This document shows positions 23,195 to 34,495 of a stretch of DNA of 64,000 bases, one piece after another. The stretch is taken from NCBI RefSeq assembly GCF_027921745.1, contig NC_079240.1, positions 489,001 to 553,000 of the forward strand, written 5' to 3'. The notes beneath the pieces were generated by a model that worked only from the letters and a program-made list of their open reading frames with translations, did not search any database and was not told the origin of the DNA. The first letter of the stretch is position 1. The number at the start of each line of letters is the position of its first letter. Position numbers and translations under genes: made by a program. This DNA is from Schizosaccharomyces osmophilus. Taxonomy: Eukaryota; Ascomycota; Schizosaccharomycetes; Schizosaccharomycetales; Schizosaccharomycetaceae.

Positions 23195-25839
23195 ACCTGC
23201 AAACAATGAGGGATCCGTCTTGGGCAACTGGGGTGAAACTTGGTGCTTGAGGTAGCAAGCGCCAAATTTCGGAAAATGGGGGAAACCGAAAAAGAAGAGC
23301 GGGCGTAACGACGCGCGCTTAAATGCAAAGAATGCGAAAGGAAGAAAGCGAGTTGCTGGAAGGATGGACTACGGTGACGATAAAAACGACGACTGAGTCC
23401 AAAAGAAATCTACCAACAAGAAAGAAAGTGTTACTGAACCGGAAAGGGATACAATGAAAAGGTTCAGATCAGTTCAACGACAATCAAGAACGATAAACGT
23501 TGAAATAATCAATCAAAGCAAGGGTCCAACAGCAACAATAAACAAAATCTGCTGAACGAGGAATCAACCGAAACAAACAACTAAGCACGGTAATCCAAGG
23601 TAATCGAGAGATTCAAGAAGGGAACGTTGAAAGAATACAACGACTAGCAACGAAAGCTGTTTTATAGAAAAGGCAAAAGTTTTGTAGCGTTCGCTTCGTA
23701 GGGAAAAAAATAGTGAGACGAAGAATCCCAAGAGCGTAAAAAGTGGATTTCGAGGACAAGTGAAACCACAATAAGAAACACGTTTCAGAAATCAAAAAGC
23801 TATTCAAAATTTAAAGCTTTCGATGTAAAAGAGTCAAAAGCAGAAAGTCCTACTTAAACAGAAGAAAGATGCTTTAGGAAGAAGAAAAAAGTAAAGCAAA
23901 TGGAGGTTGGTGCGTGGTAGAGGACGAGTTCGTTGGGATACGCAGCACTCTTATTAAGATCGAGTGCCACCAAAATGCAGACAGGTTCAGTAATGATGAC
24001 ATACGGCGGGGAAAAGAAGTCGTCACAAGATAGCACTAAGAACCAATTAGAGAAGGCAGAGAATGCTGAAAGAATTCTCGAACGTATGATAGCGGAATAC
24101 TGCGAACACTAACCAACGAGTGACGTTATTTATGGAAGGCGTGATTGGGTCATCGTTAGGGAACGCTTGAGCGGATACGGAAAGACAAAATTTGCGTTTA
24201 AGGAGACGTAAGAGGAAGGAGATCGAAGGAACCCCTTGATAAGCCTTAATTACACAATCGAACGATACTCGTTTGAGGAAATAGTGGTCAAAAGTAGGGT
24301 AGGAGCTGGTACCCCGACAAAACCGAATAGGGGAACGCAAAAAGCATCGGTAAATGGAATTCGATGGAACATTGCTAGGGTCAGTCCATGCAAGGGTATA
24401 GGAGGGAGTCGAACAGAAAATAAATAAACAAAAGAGGTAAATGATAAATAATAAAAAAGAAATAAAAGAGGAGGATTGGAGGGAAAAAGAGAGGATCGTG
24501 TTATAAAATTAATTTTTGTTTTTATTTTGTTAAAGTAAAAAGTAGAAAAAGAAACAGGAAAATTGAATTACTGATATATGGGAGACTTGGTTTGACGAGA
24601 TAGTTGGATTGAATTTCGATAATAGTTTGTTCACTTGTTGTTGATAAGAAATTCAAGAAAACAAAACCATGACGGTTTGAAGGAAGGATCGTTGATTGCT
24701 ATTAAATCGATCCTTCTGCAGTCTTATAAAGGAGGTACTGACTATAAATGGAAATTGTGATACTGTAAACAGTCCAACTTGAATTGCAACGATACGCTTC
24801 CAAAATACAAAGGATTTATATTGGTAAAACAAACAATTTTCTGTCTCCAACTCTGTGAGTTCTTGTCTTTCCACTACGAATACTTCCTATTGCCAACCCA
24901 CGTTGATACCTGACAGGTAACGTAACGTCCTGCATAGTTATGAAAACGATTCCTTGTCCATCTCATAAACTCCAGCTCAAAGATTTCTATAAAGAAGAAA
25001 AACTAAGAAAAGTAATATTTTGCGTTAAAAAATAACAGAGCGACCTCTTCCTTTTCAGGGCTACTAGTAAATCATAAGAGTTACTTTTTAAGTGAAACAA
25101 CTTCAAACTTTTGGACGAGTGTTTCCATGTCGAATCATTTCTTATAGGAACGATGTTGGTTGTTTCCATGATTGCTCCTTCAAATTCCTTTTGAGAGGGC
25201 TACTTTTTCTAGAGCTCCATAACACAGGATCAGCTTTCTTATGAATGTTTCTCATAATGTCCCCTGGAAACAACATGGTCATCACCAAAATAATCAACAT
25301 TTATTTTCGTATGTTAAAGAATTTTTAAGGACCACTTGCTTTCTATTTTCTCTTTCTTCTTGATTCTAAATAGATATTTGGTGGGAAATACATTCTTTAT
25401 CCTTCCATTCACAAAGTGCCAGCGCCATACAAAACATTCATACAAAGAAGAATTCTGGACGAACGAAAACCAAATTGGAACCTTTTGTCAATCCAATATA
25501 AACTTCACCCATTAGACTACACATGTCGAAGCAGAAAAGCTTTCCTCCACTACAAACTGTAAACCAAATGTTGGATCCAGCAATGAAAATTCCTAAAGAT
25601 TCATCCTAAACAAATAAAAATGCACCTGTTTGTGAGAACGTATACAAATAAATATCATTATAATATTCATACGCTAAGGAGCCTCTAATTTCTAGTGAGC
25701 AAGACTGCATGCTAGTTCTAACGAAACGATATACGCTGATAACAAAAAAAAAAAAAAAAAGAGAGTTGAAGGGGCACCATTATGGAAAGTGAACGTAAAC
25801 ACCCGACGCTTAAAACAATACATAGGAACGGAAATGATA
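23195..25839. other. Long intergenic region upstream of sap1
   Basis: About 2.6 kb with no supported gene. The first kilobase upstream of sap1 is strikingly purine-rich on the plus strand, so the sap1 leader would be pyrimidine-rich. An AGGGTAGG motif at 24296 resembles HomolE but has no HomolD partner. A 9-bp inverted repeat lies at 24683-24716 and about 17 A at 25744. The sap1 leader, possibly with an untranslated intron, probably covers part of it. Confidence 0.5.
24683..24716. repeat. Short perfect inverted repeat
   Basis: GAAGGATCG at 24683-24691 pairs perfectly with CGATCCTTC at 24708-24716, leaving a 16-nt loop. It lies about 1.5 kb upstream of sap1 in non-coding sequence. Role unknown: it could be a hairpin in the sap1 leader or a protein-binding palindrome. 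Confidence 0.6.
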
Positions 25840-27432
25840 TCAAGTACTTCGTAAAAATCGCTTCCTCTCTACGGAGTTAGTTTTCCTATAATCTTCATTT
25901 TCATCCGTGTGTTTCCATGGTTTCGCATGTACTTTTCCATCGTTCACACATTGCGTGACCGGTAATAATTTCGTCTTTGTAAATGATTCCAGTATTTCCC
26001 GAAGACGAAGAGATTTTTTTTCAGTTGATATTGCAGTATCCATATAGAGGGAAGCAAGGTTCAGGCTCACAGGACTTATGTCTTCAATTTTACATTCAGT
26101 ACCAGCAATAAGCTTTCCATTGACCCAAACCTGGGCAATATTGCGATCGTCACCATTGAACACCCATTTACTCAAGATGTGTTCCCAACTATCATGTTCG
26201 TAAATGTCTATGGGTGAATTATTTTGAGAAGAAACATCTATGACAAGAGCATCCCAATCCTTTCCTTCTTCAAAACTACCGACTTCACGACCACGGCCCA
26301 AGACTTCAGCACCGCCTTGTGTAGCAAGATACAAAAGTTCAGGAAGTTCCAAAATAATTCTTGGATCCTTCAAAACTGAAGCTAGTGAGCGTGATGTAAG
26401 AGCTGCTTGACGAATCGCAACAAGCATATTTGGAGTATAACCGCCAGATACATCTGTTCCCAAAGAAACTTTGACCCCGGCATTTAAAAGTTTGCGAACA
26501 TTTGCCATACCGCTGGCTAAAACGGCATTACTAGTCGGGCAATGAGAAATACCGCTTTGCCGTTTATAGATCGTTTCGATTTCTTCGTCCTCTAGATAAA
26601 CACCATGTGCTAAAATGGTTTTCGGAGTCAATAAGTTATAATGGTCATAAACATCGGTATACGATTTTCGATCAGGAAACATTTCCCGCACGAGAGCAAT
26701 TTCCCCCGGATTTTCAGACACATGGGTCTGGATAGGCAAACCATGAGTAGCGGCAAACTTTCCACAGGATTGCAGTAAATCTTTGGTACAAGAAGGTGCA
26801 AATCTTGGGGTGACTATGGGAGAAACGATCTTACGCTCGGGATCAAGTTGAGACATAAATGATACAAGTACATTGGTAGCCTCAATGGAGGACTCCGAAG
26901 ACTTTTCACAATAGTGAGGAGGAGAAAGGGTGTTCATATTGCATTTACCAATGTATGCCCGTTGACCAAAGAGGAAGCAGAGTTCCGCAAGTAGAGCTGA
27001 GGCAGGAGCGTGAAGAGAAGAAAAGTAGCTAGCAAACGTAGTACCATAAGCAAGTGTTCGAGTAACTATACGGTAATATATTTCTAAAGCCTTATCCAAA
27101 TTACGGAAAGAGGATTCTAGTGGAAAAGTATACTTTTCAAGCCATTTCAACAAGGGGACATCAATGCCGAAACCAGCGTTTGGATATTGTGGTGCATGAA
27201 TGTGCGTATCAATAAATCCCGGAAAAAAGAATTGTGAGGGCTTTAGTATTTGTACCTTGGCATTCTTTAACATATGATGAGACTTTGCGAGATGAATGGT
27301 TTCATCTGTAACGGATTTTGCAAGAAAGACAATTTTGCTTTGATGCACACCAACAGTTGCGTCTTCAATCTCTAGTGTTCCAAGAGAAGGGGTATGTATG
27401 AGTTTTCCTACAAAGATGATATTTTCAGCCAT
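25840..27432 (-). CDS. gud1: Guanine deaminase
   Basis: Hydrolyses guanine to xanthine and ammonia in purine salvage. Single exon, 530 residues, in the amidohydrolase fold. Metal-binding and active-site motifs are visible: PGFIDTHIHAPQYPNAG near residue 70 (HxH), QTHVSEN and ILAHGVYL in the middle, HCPTSNAVLASG, and LGTDVSGGY with the catalytic Asp. These match the guanine deaminase branch rather than atrazine chlorohydrolases. The Lys/Arg-rich end after residue 490 is lineage-specific. The ATG at 27432 is first in frame. Confidence 0.94.
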   Translation of the reverse strand: MAENIIFVGKLIHTPSLGTLEIEDATVGVHQSKIVFLAKSVTDETIHLAKSHHMLKNAKVQILKPSQFFFPGFIDTHIHAPQYPNAGFGIDVPLLKWLEKYTFPLESSFRNLDKALEIYYRIVTRTLAYGTTFASYFSSLHAPASALLAELCFLFGQRAYIGKCNMNTLSPPHYCEKSSESSIEATNVLVSFMSQLDPERKIVSPIVTPRFAPSCTKDLLQSCGKFAATHGLPIQTHVSENPGEIALVREMFPDRKSYTDVYDHYNLLTPKTILAHGVYLEDEEIETIYKRQSGISHCPTSNAVLASGMANVRKLLNAGVKVSLGTDVSGGYTPNMLVAIRQAALTSRSLASVLKDPRIILELPELLYLATQGGAEVLGRGREVGSFEEGKDWDALVIDVSSQNNSPIDIYEHDSWEHILSKWVFNGDDRNIAQVWVNGKLIAGTECKIEDISPVSLNLASLYMDTAISTEKKSLRLREILESFTKTKLLPVTQCVNDGKVHAKPWKHTDENEDYRKTNSVERKRFLRST

Positions 27433-28362
27433 CTTTAGAATTGAACGCGAAGAAAAAGTGTTGTTAGATTAATCTTCAAATCAATTTCACTTCAACTTCA
27501 GTATCACGGTGTAAATACAGCAAAGCCGACAGCAGTAGACAGCACTCGGTGTGACTTTAAGAATTTATGGGCAGCCGATTGCAACGCTTTTGCAAATGGT
27601 AGAGATGATCGGTCAAGAGTGACTCCTCTTCTGTATGTACGTATGGATGCCTCAGCAAATTTAGAATTCAGAAATAAAATTTCGACAGAAAGGAAGGGTC
27701 GTAAGGAAGATTGCTGGTAGCTTCTTGCAAACTCAAGACTACTTACTTTCCTAAGGTCTATATATGAAAAAAATATCTAAATTAAGCCTTGTAATAATCT
27801 ACACTCCAACAACAGATATTGTTACGATAGAGCAATCCTATCTTTCGGACGTAATTTGTACTCAAAGCTTTTGAAGGTAAGCCAAACGAGTTTCCACTAA
27901 ATGAACTATACACGATGTAAAAATGAAATGTCTGGCTTCAAGTCCGATCCAACGATTTTGTGAGGTTCGTTAACGTCTTGAACAAAAACGATAGGAATGA
28001 GTTAGGTTGTGTACACTTCGAATGTAAACAGCCTCAAAAAATCCGTAAATTTAGCTAAACCCAACAAAAAAATCCAGGATCCGGTAAGTGCAAAATCTGT
28101 ATGACACCTTTCTTGCTTTTCTCTTTACTTCTTTATTTTGTAACAGAATGCCAACCCTGCAACTCAAGTAACAACCGACACTGTTACCTTATTTCGAGGA
28201 AAAAAATGGCAATGTTCTAAGAGCAGTTGCAAGTATTCCTAGGAATTTTATAGTTCCATAGCTCTATAGCGAAAAGCAAGTAGAAAAGTATGCTAGGACA
28301 GTTCGAAGCATTCATGGCATGCTTTGGACCAAATAGGAAAAGAATGCCTACTCGTATTCTAA
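27433..28362. other. Intergenic, gud1 promoter and cox19 3' end
   Basis: About 930 bp between two minus-strand genes. Open frames over 28290-28663 on the plus strand are antisense shadows of cox19 or its 3' flank. No other feature supported. Confidence 0.55.
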
Positions 28363-29084
28363 TCATTCTTTCTTTGAATCTGATTTTTCTGCTCCCTCGT
28401 CTTCAAAGCCCAAATTACTCATGTCATCTTGCCCGAAAAGACCTGCGTCCATGCGACATTGGAGATACTTTTTGGCAAGCGGTCGACATTCCTGTTGTCG
28501 ACTTCGATTCGTTTTAATGCATTCCAAATACTCTTTCATGACAATTGTGCATTCGCCTATATTTGAGAAACATATTAGTCTAAAAGTAAGAAATTCTTCC
28601 CATCCATACCGAAATGATCTAATGGAAAACTGCCTCTCTCAGGAGGTTCCTTGCTTGTCATAGGCATCGATCCACCAGCTAAAATGCATATTTAATAAAC
28701 TGTTCTTTTACGGTAACTAATAAACTAATAAAGAAGGAATGAACGAAGTACCGTAAGCTCATCTTTTCGAAACCGTCATTAATGATCAAATGGATAAACA
28801 CCCAGCATCTATAGTATCCATAGTACAAGGGAAGAAAGCTCAATAATCCATATCAAATTACTTTTAAAAGCCTAATCTCTTGTAGATTGAAAAATATTCT
28901 CATTTCTTCAAGTTCCTTCAATGTTGCTTGGGCCCAAATGATCTGCAAGCAATTGACACGAGCTTTCAGCGATTCAAAAAATCAGTCTTTCCATAAAAAG
29001 GGTCGTAACTTTCATAAACGTGTTTCTCTCCTGGCAAACAGCTTTCGTCCGTCTTCTTTCTTACTTACCTGCTCCAAAAGACAT
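28363..29084 (-). CDS. cox19: Mitochondrial copper/cytochrome oxidase assembly factor Cox19
   Basis: Twin CX9C protein of the intermembrane space needed for cytochrome c oxidase assembly. Too short for simple open-frame calling. Three exons: 29084..29069 (MSFGA, 16 nt), 28678..28610 and 28556..28363, giving 92 residues. The central part reads FPLDHFGECTIVMKEYLEC, then QECRPLAKKYLQCRM, which places all four cysteines of the CX9C pair; the tail is acidic (SNLGFEDEGAEK). Intron 1 is long for this genome (390 nt) and intron 2 is 53 nt. Frame is kept at both joins (GCA G|CT; G|GC). S. pombe also has cox19 between guanine deaminase and tyrosyl-tRNA synthetase, as I recall. Confidence 0.92.
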
Positions 29085-29600
29085 CTTGTAAACGAATCCT
29101 TTATCTTTTTTAATGAATAAGTTTAAAAACCAATTAGAAAAAAAAAGGATATAACTATAGTCCTTAATCCCTTCAGAAATTATTTTTCGTAGTTGCGTTC
29201 TGTACTTTCAATTTATGAATTCTCAAGTGCCACAATTCATTTCTCATTTTTCTCTCGACCCATACGTTACACTTTCTTTTTTGTTTTATTTCTAATAAAA
29301 GAACAAATTTTTTTTTAATGCTTTACAAACATTACCTTTGTCCTGTGAAGACCTCTATTCCAAATTTACTTGACTATACAATTCTTTGGTCATTTCACTA
29401 GTTGATAAGTAAGGATACATATTGTACAAGTCACCCCAATATAAGGTTCGAAAATTTAAAATATAATATTATTCTACAAAGAGAGCTTCCAACTAAATAT
29501 CCAAGTACAGTTAGAAACGAAGCATCTTGCTTTTATTACCAATACCTCATTTCAAACTCTAAATCTACACACCAACACCTAACACCTTGAGCCTGTAATC
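29085..29600. other. Intergenic, cox19 promoter and tyrosyl-tRNA synthetase 3' end
   Basis: About 500 AT-rich bases. A 62-codon frame at 29402-29590 has no signature. Nothing else seen. Confidence 0.55.
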
Positions 29601-30809
29601 TTATGCTTGCTTTGCATCGTCAGCAGGCTTCTCTTGTGAAGACTCAAGGACGGGGGCTGCAGGGGACTGCGTCTGTTCGGCCTCAGGTTGTTTGTCTGTA
29701 TTATCCTTCTTAGCACTCTTCTTTTTGTCCTTTTTGTCTTTCTTAGCCTTCTTCGCGTCCTTTGGATCGGGATAAGCCAACTTTACAACTCCCTCCATAT
29801 CGGGATAGGACTTCAATTCAGCCTGAACCGAGGCAAGCAAAGCATTGATGGATGCTTGTAATCCATCCTTCAAATCTTGAGGAGCTAGGGTATTTGCTAC
29901 ATAGGCTTTCTCCAAGTCCTCATAACTGGCAAAGATAATCTTTCCACCATACTTTTCAGGACGGTCAATGACAAATTCCTTTTCACCGCGCATCTTCATA
30001 GCAGGAAAAGAAACATGCTTCAAAAATGCAAGACAGCCATTTTCTTCCACAACGCCAGGCTCACAAAAAGCACTACGAATCTTTTTCTTTACGACATTAG
30101 GTTCGTCCAACAAGTCAATTTTAGCATTAGCACCTGCAGAAGCAGACATTTTACCGCCTGCCAAACTGGGCACCATAGGGTTCATAAGATGTGAGCGCTT
30201 CTTGTAACCCACCATAGGAAGAAGCTTTTCAGCCAAGATAAAAATTTTACGTTGATCAACACCGCCAAATTGAACATCAACGTTCAAGTATTGTTCATCA
30301 AGAGCTTGCATACCAGGGTACATCAAACTAGAAAGTAAAGGACTGGCCACTTGCTTAACGACTTCAGCACCCGCACGCATAGCGTCGTGTTCTGTAGTAA
30401 CAGCACAAGCACGGAAGTTATCCAAAGCATAGTCTTCCTTCAATTGATAACTAGATCCAACAACAAATTGTAATTTTTCAATGGGAACATTCAATGACTT
30501 TAAGATTGCCTTCATCACTAACTCGTAGTAGCGCACGCGATGTTGAACAAGCTCCATTGGTGCTTTCATATTATCCAAAAATGCATGAACATCAGCCAAA
30601 AGCACTTTTACATGAACACCAGCCTGTAAAAAGTCGGCAAGCTTCATCAAAGGTACGAAATAACCACAATGAGGACGACCAGTGGGAGCAGTACCGAAAT
30701 ATAGTTCAAGATCGCGTTCCTTCAAAATTTCGCGGATAGCATCTCCACCAAGAACCTCTTGTAAATTTCGAGTAATTAACTCGTACTTTTCATCAACGGA
30801 AAGAGCCAT
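29601..30809 (-). CDS. yrs1: Cytoplasmic tyrosyl-tRNA synthetase
   Basis: Charges tRNA-Tyr with tyrosine. Single exon, 402 residues, class I synthetase of the eukaryotic/archaeal type. The HIGH-like motif is [10 protein letters not shown] at residues 42-51, the KMSKS-like loop is GGKMSASAG near 220, and [17 protein letters not shown] lies in the tyrosine pocket. The last 60 residues are a Lys-rich ([12 protein letters not shown]) then Glu/Pro-rich tail, as is common in fungal cytosolic enzymes. No mitochondrial presequence. The ATG at 30809 is first in frame. Confidence 0.96.
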   Translation of the reverse strand: MALSVDEKYELITRNLQEVLGGDAIREILKERDLELYFGTAPTGRPHCGYFVPLMKLADFLQAGVHVKVLLADVHAFLDNMKAPMELVQHRVRYYELVMKAILKSLNVPIEKLQFVVGSSYQLKEDYALDNFRACAVTTEHDAMRAGAEVVKQVASPLLSSLMYPGMQALDEQYLNVDVQFGGVDQRKIFILAEKLLPMVGYKKRSHLMNPMVPSLAGGKMSASAGANAKIDLLDEPNVVKKKIRSAFCEPGVVEENGCLAFLKHVSFPAMKMRGEKEFVIDRPEKYGGKIIFASYEDLEKAYVANTLAPQDLKDGLQASINALLASVQAELKSYPDMEGVVKLAYPDPKDAKKAKKDKKDKKKSAKKDNTDKQPEAEQTQSPAAPVLESSQEKPADDAKQA

Positions 30810-31072
30810 TTTCAGCTGGAATCCCTATTCTATCAAGATGCAACGACACAAGATGTTGGTTGAGGCCCTACAATATACTGCCCTCCTTTTCTGCGTCTTT
30901 TTTAACGCGCGATTACCAAAGATAGATTGTCAACCCTATCTGGATTAACAAATCGCAACGATACTCGTTAAATACAATTCAAAACAGGAAAACATAAAAT
31001 TCCAGTAATTAAGATCGCTTAACGACAAGAGAGTCTTCCTGTCCGTCTATATCGTATGGCATAGTTTAATCC

Positions 31073-33844
31073 TTAGTTTATGTTTACGGGAATGAAACGT
31101 TTCGGTAGATGCACAGAATTACACCGATCTTCAATACTCTTCACAAAGTTTTGGAGGTCTAAATGCCTTGTTAAAGATCGCCTAGGTGCGACGCTAATGC
31201 AATGCTTGGCATCTAATTTCATATCTAAAGGACATTGGGCGTAACATCCTTGAGAAAGTGTTATCCTTACTGAAAACTCTTTGTTTCCAGAAGGATTTGT
31301 ACGTTCAAACAACTCAAAGCAGATCTGTGTAAGGTAGTCCAATTCAGGAATCTGATTTCGGGGCATCTTCATAGGTAACCCGGACTCAAGAATGCAATTT
31401 AACAATGTATAAATATGCGACTCTTTCGTAAAGTACATCCTCGTTGACGCGTGATCAGAATCTCTGGCTAATTTAATATCATCCAAAATTTGTCGTAGAA
31501 GGGGTACACTTGTCAATAAACCAATTTCAAGCTTTTCTTCTTGTTCTATACCATACTCCTGAGGAGAAACAAAATCGAACAGAACTTTAGCAAGATCATA
31601 CAATTCATATAACTTCTCTAGTGGTCGTTCCGTCTTTCTTGCGGATTTGCTCATGTTTGAAATCCCGTTATTGCCGGAATCATTTAAAGAACTAAAAGAA
31701 TCTCTAGTTGTTAAACCAGGATCCTGAGGGAGCCTTAAATATTGATATGGAGTAAAAATTCTTTCCAAAAACTGACGATTGTGCAATGCATCATATTTAA
31801 GGGTATCATAAAGTTCAGATACCTTAGAAGGGTCAGCTTTCTCAGAATCACAAAACTCATTAAAAAGCTTTTCCCATCGCTCCCTAAACAAAGCAGGGTT
31901 TTCACTGCAGCACCAGCGAGATTGTACTTGCTCAACTCCAGGTCCTAGTATGATAAAATTCTCGCGTAGAATGACCCGATGATACTTCATCAATTGAACT
32001 ACCTGCTGCATAACTTCACAAGGTTTGGGCATGTTTTCTGGCCATGTAAATTCTTTTCTTGCTGTATCACTAACTCTCAATAGAGACTTCAAGTGTTTCT
32101 TAACCTTATCCATTGTATCTTTAGCAGCATTTGAGTCATCCAAAAGATCTTTTCTAACCTTAAGCAAGTTATTTGCTATCGTTTCTTGCTCTAAAAAGGC
32201 CATTGCAAAAATTTCAGCAGAAGTTGAAACACGTCGTTCAGATGAGGTAAAAATTTCAACATCTTTTAGACAATCACGATTCATTATATACAAATCTTTA
32301 CGGAATTGCTCACCTAGATCCTTGGATTGGTATCGTGCTGAGTGAGTAAATTCACCACCCCATTTGATGATAAGCTGTAGCTTTGTAAGCTTTCCTTCTG
32401 AGGAGTACGCTGGTTTGAGTTGAACTTTAGTACCAGGCAAATTTTTCTTGGTGTCCAAAGCAAGTCTAAGCTGCTTAAGTTTGCTCAAATCTTCGCATTT
32501 CAACTCTGATGCTATGTTTGTAGCGGCCAAAACGCTATTCAACTGCTCATGGCGCAATATAACTTCTTCGGTGTGACCTTGAAGCAATTTAGCAAAAGGC
32601 TCAGAACTGAATGAAAATTTAAACTTTTGTTTTGGAGTACGGTCAGCATGACGAAGTACTACAACCAGACTTTTCAGTCTCCAAGCTTCACTTTCCCTGG
32701 GAGGGGGATTGAGCACTTCTTGAACGGAGGGAACACGGTTCCTTCTATGGCGTTCAGCAACATGAAACATTTGTTTTAAAATACGAGCGGCGTTGTCATA
32801 ATAATCGTTGTTATCTTTTACAAATGACCAGCCATTTACATCAATCACATAGGATCTCCCCGACACCCTTAGTAGGTCGAAACCGCAAACAGGCTGTTCG
32901 AAAGCGATCGATATCTTTGAAGCCATTGTTTTTTCCCCCTCAGACAGATTGGTAATAAAACGAATTTCTTTCCCGTGAGGATTACGTCTCACAATGCCAT
33001 CGACGACGGGTGATTTCCTTGTTTCAGCATGCCTATAATGCGAACCTACTGTGTATATTTTAACATCCTCTGCATTGTCGACATTCATGAATTGTTCATA
33101 TATATATGATCCGTCCGTGCGAGGAAAGCAAAGATCGGGATCATAATCAGAAGACTTGTTTGCAATTTTACGAAATAGTTTCCGGCCACCACCACCGGCA
33201 GATTTGGGAAAATAGATATAGATGTTGTGGTCTTCACCATAGGTAGGTTTTTCCACAAAAGGTTTTTTCAGTATTTCGCCGTCGACACAAAGTGTATCCT
33301 CATCCAGCATTTCCAACTTTGGTAAGGGTTCCTTTTTCAAATTAAAACCAAACTTTCGTTTCAATTTCTCGGCCAAGACCTTATGTAACCTTGGACCACC
33401 ATCTCGGTTGCAAATCAATCTTGGAGGAGTGGAAACGTTGATAGAGTCTAATATTTTCAAAACTAGACGGCGATCCCATAGCAATTCTTGAAATATAACA
33501 TCGTTCACGCAGAACGGTTTTCTTAAATCAACGTATCGTTCTGCTTTTTCGAGAGGAAATCCATTGGAATAGAAACAAATTAAATAATCACAAGCAGGCC
33601 AATTCTCTACCTCTTCGTCCAAAATCATGTTGTCACCGAAAACAATAGCTTCAAACTCGCCTTCGGCGATAATTCGATTTAAAATATTACGACATGGTTT
33701 CGATCGTGCCTTTGCATCCATAGCACATACACCTACCACATTATGCTTTATAGGAGGCTGAGAAGTTCCTGAAGAGACTGGCGATGTTGTTCTAGTAGAT
33801 GGTTCTGTCTCAGAAGCAGCAGAAGGCGCTCCTTTTTGAGACAT
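31073..33844 (-). CDS. asp1: Inositol pyrophosphate kinase/phosphatase (PPIP5K/Vip1)
   Basis: Bifunctional enzyme making and removing 1-position inositol pyrophosphates (1,5-IP8 / 1-IP7); known in fission yeast to affect phosphate-gene transcription, polarity and microtubules. Single exon of 923 residues. The N-terminal ATP-grasp kinase runs to about residue 365, with [14 protein letters not shown] at the start, [18 protein letters not shown], and the metal-binding [12 protein letters not shown] histidine-acid-phosphatase domain follows, with the [10 protein letters not shown] motif at about residue 398. It is head-to-head with utp21. Confidence 0.96.
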   Translation of the reverse strand: MSQKGAPSAASETEPSTRTTSPVSSGTSQPPIKHNVVGVCAMDAKARSKPCRNILNRIIAEGEFEAIVFGDNMILDEEVENWPACDYLICFYSNGFPLEKAERYVDLRKPFCVNDVIFQELLWDRRLVLKILDSINVSTPPRLICNRDGGPRLHKVLAEKLKRKFGFNLKKEPLPKLEMLDEDTLCVDGEILKKPFVEKPTYGEDHNIYIYFPKSAGGGGRKLFRKIANKSSDYDPDLCFPRTDGSYIYEQFMNVDNAEDVKIYTVGSHYRHAETRKSPVVDGIVRRNPHGKEIRFITNLSEGEKTMASKISIAFEQPVCGFDLLRVSGRSYVIDVNGWSFVKDNNDYYDNAARILKQMFHVAERHRRNRVPSVQEVLNPPPRESEAWRLKSLVVVLRHADRTPKQKFKFSFSSEPFAKLLQGHTEEVILRHEQLNSVLAATNIASELKCEDLSKLKQLRLALDTKKNLPGTKVQLKPAYSSEGKLTKLQLIIKWGGEFTHSARYQSKDLGEQFRKDLYIMNRDCLKDVEIFTSSERRVSTSAEIFAMAFLEQETIANNLLKVRKDLLDDSNAAKDTMDKVKKHLKSLLRVSDTARKEFTWPENMPKPCEVMQQVVQLMKYHRVILRENFIILGPGVEQVQSRWCCSENPALFRERWEKLFNEFCDSEKADPSKVSELYDTLKYDALHNRQFLERIFTPYQYLRLPQDPGLTTRDSFSSLNDSGNNGISNMSKSARKTERPLEKLYELYDLAKVLFDFVSPQEYGIEQEEKLEIGLLTSVPLLRQILDDIKLARDSDHASTRMYFTKESHIYTLLNCILESGLPMKMPRNQIPELDYLTQICFELFERTNPSGNKEFSVRITLSQGCYAQCPLDMKLDAKHCISVAPRRSLTRHLDLQNFVKSIEDRCNSVHLPKRFIPVNIN

Positions 33845-34495
33845 TCCTTGGAGTAATAATGTCTTTTTTTTAAAAAAGTAGAAAAACCCCCTTCAAATAC
33901 GCAAATGCTGAGTTTTGAGTATTCTTAAAGTACTCGTTCTTGTTTCGTACTATATTGCATGGTTCCGCTGGATCATCTAATGTTACCTTATGGTATAGAC
34001 AACTTCCATCAGACATTCCTCTTTCCCCAAAGAAGTGTGGACCTTTGTAGACAACAATTGACCTTTTCATATTCTTTCCTTCGTATTAGCTTACATGCCT
34101 GAATCCTTTCATCCTGAAAATTGGCCCAGTATACCAATGATTTTCAACTACGAAGATTTCAACTTTTCCTTATAGCAGAATTATTTCTCTTTATAAAACT
34201 AACTTCTATTGAACTTGTAGGAAGAATTCTTCAAAGGAATCTTTTCCTTTTTATATTGTTGTAAATAATAGGATTCTTTAGTTCATGGATGAATCGCTAT
34301 GCTGCGTAATTTAGTTTACGCATTTACAGTAGCTATCCGTACCAAGAATAACGTTACACGAGCTCTCGCGCAAAAGGAAGAAAGTGGAGGTTTTCATTCC
34401 TCCTGCCTTTGACAAATCCATTGATTTGCACTTGACCGTAAAAGCACCTAATTGACGGCTTTCGGTGCAGAAACAAGGCATATCTGAGATTTAAA
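33845..34495. other. Divergent intergenic region, asp1 / utp21
   Basis: About 650 bp between two start codons. A 66-codon frame at 33870-34070 lacks any signature. Presumed shared promoter region. No HomolD box. Confidence 0.55.

Noticed and set aside
33870-34070. 66-codon frame upstream of asp1
   Set aside because: No motif; lies in the shared asp1/utp21 promoter region.
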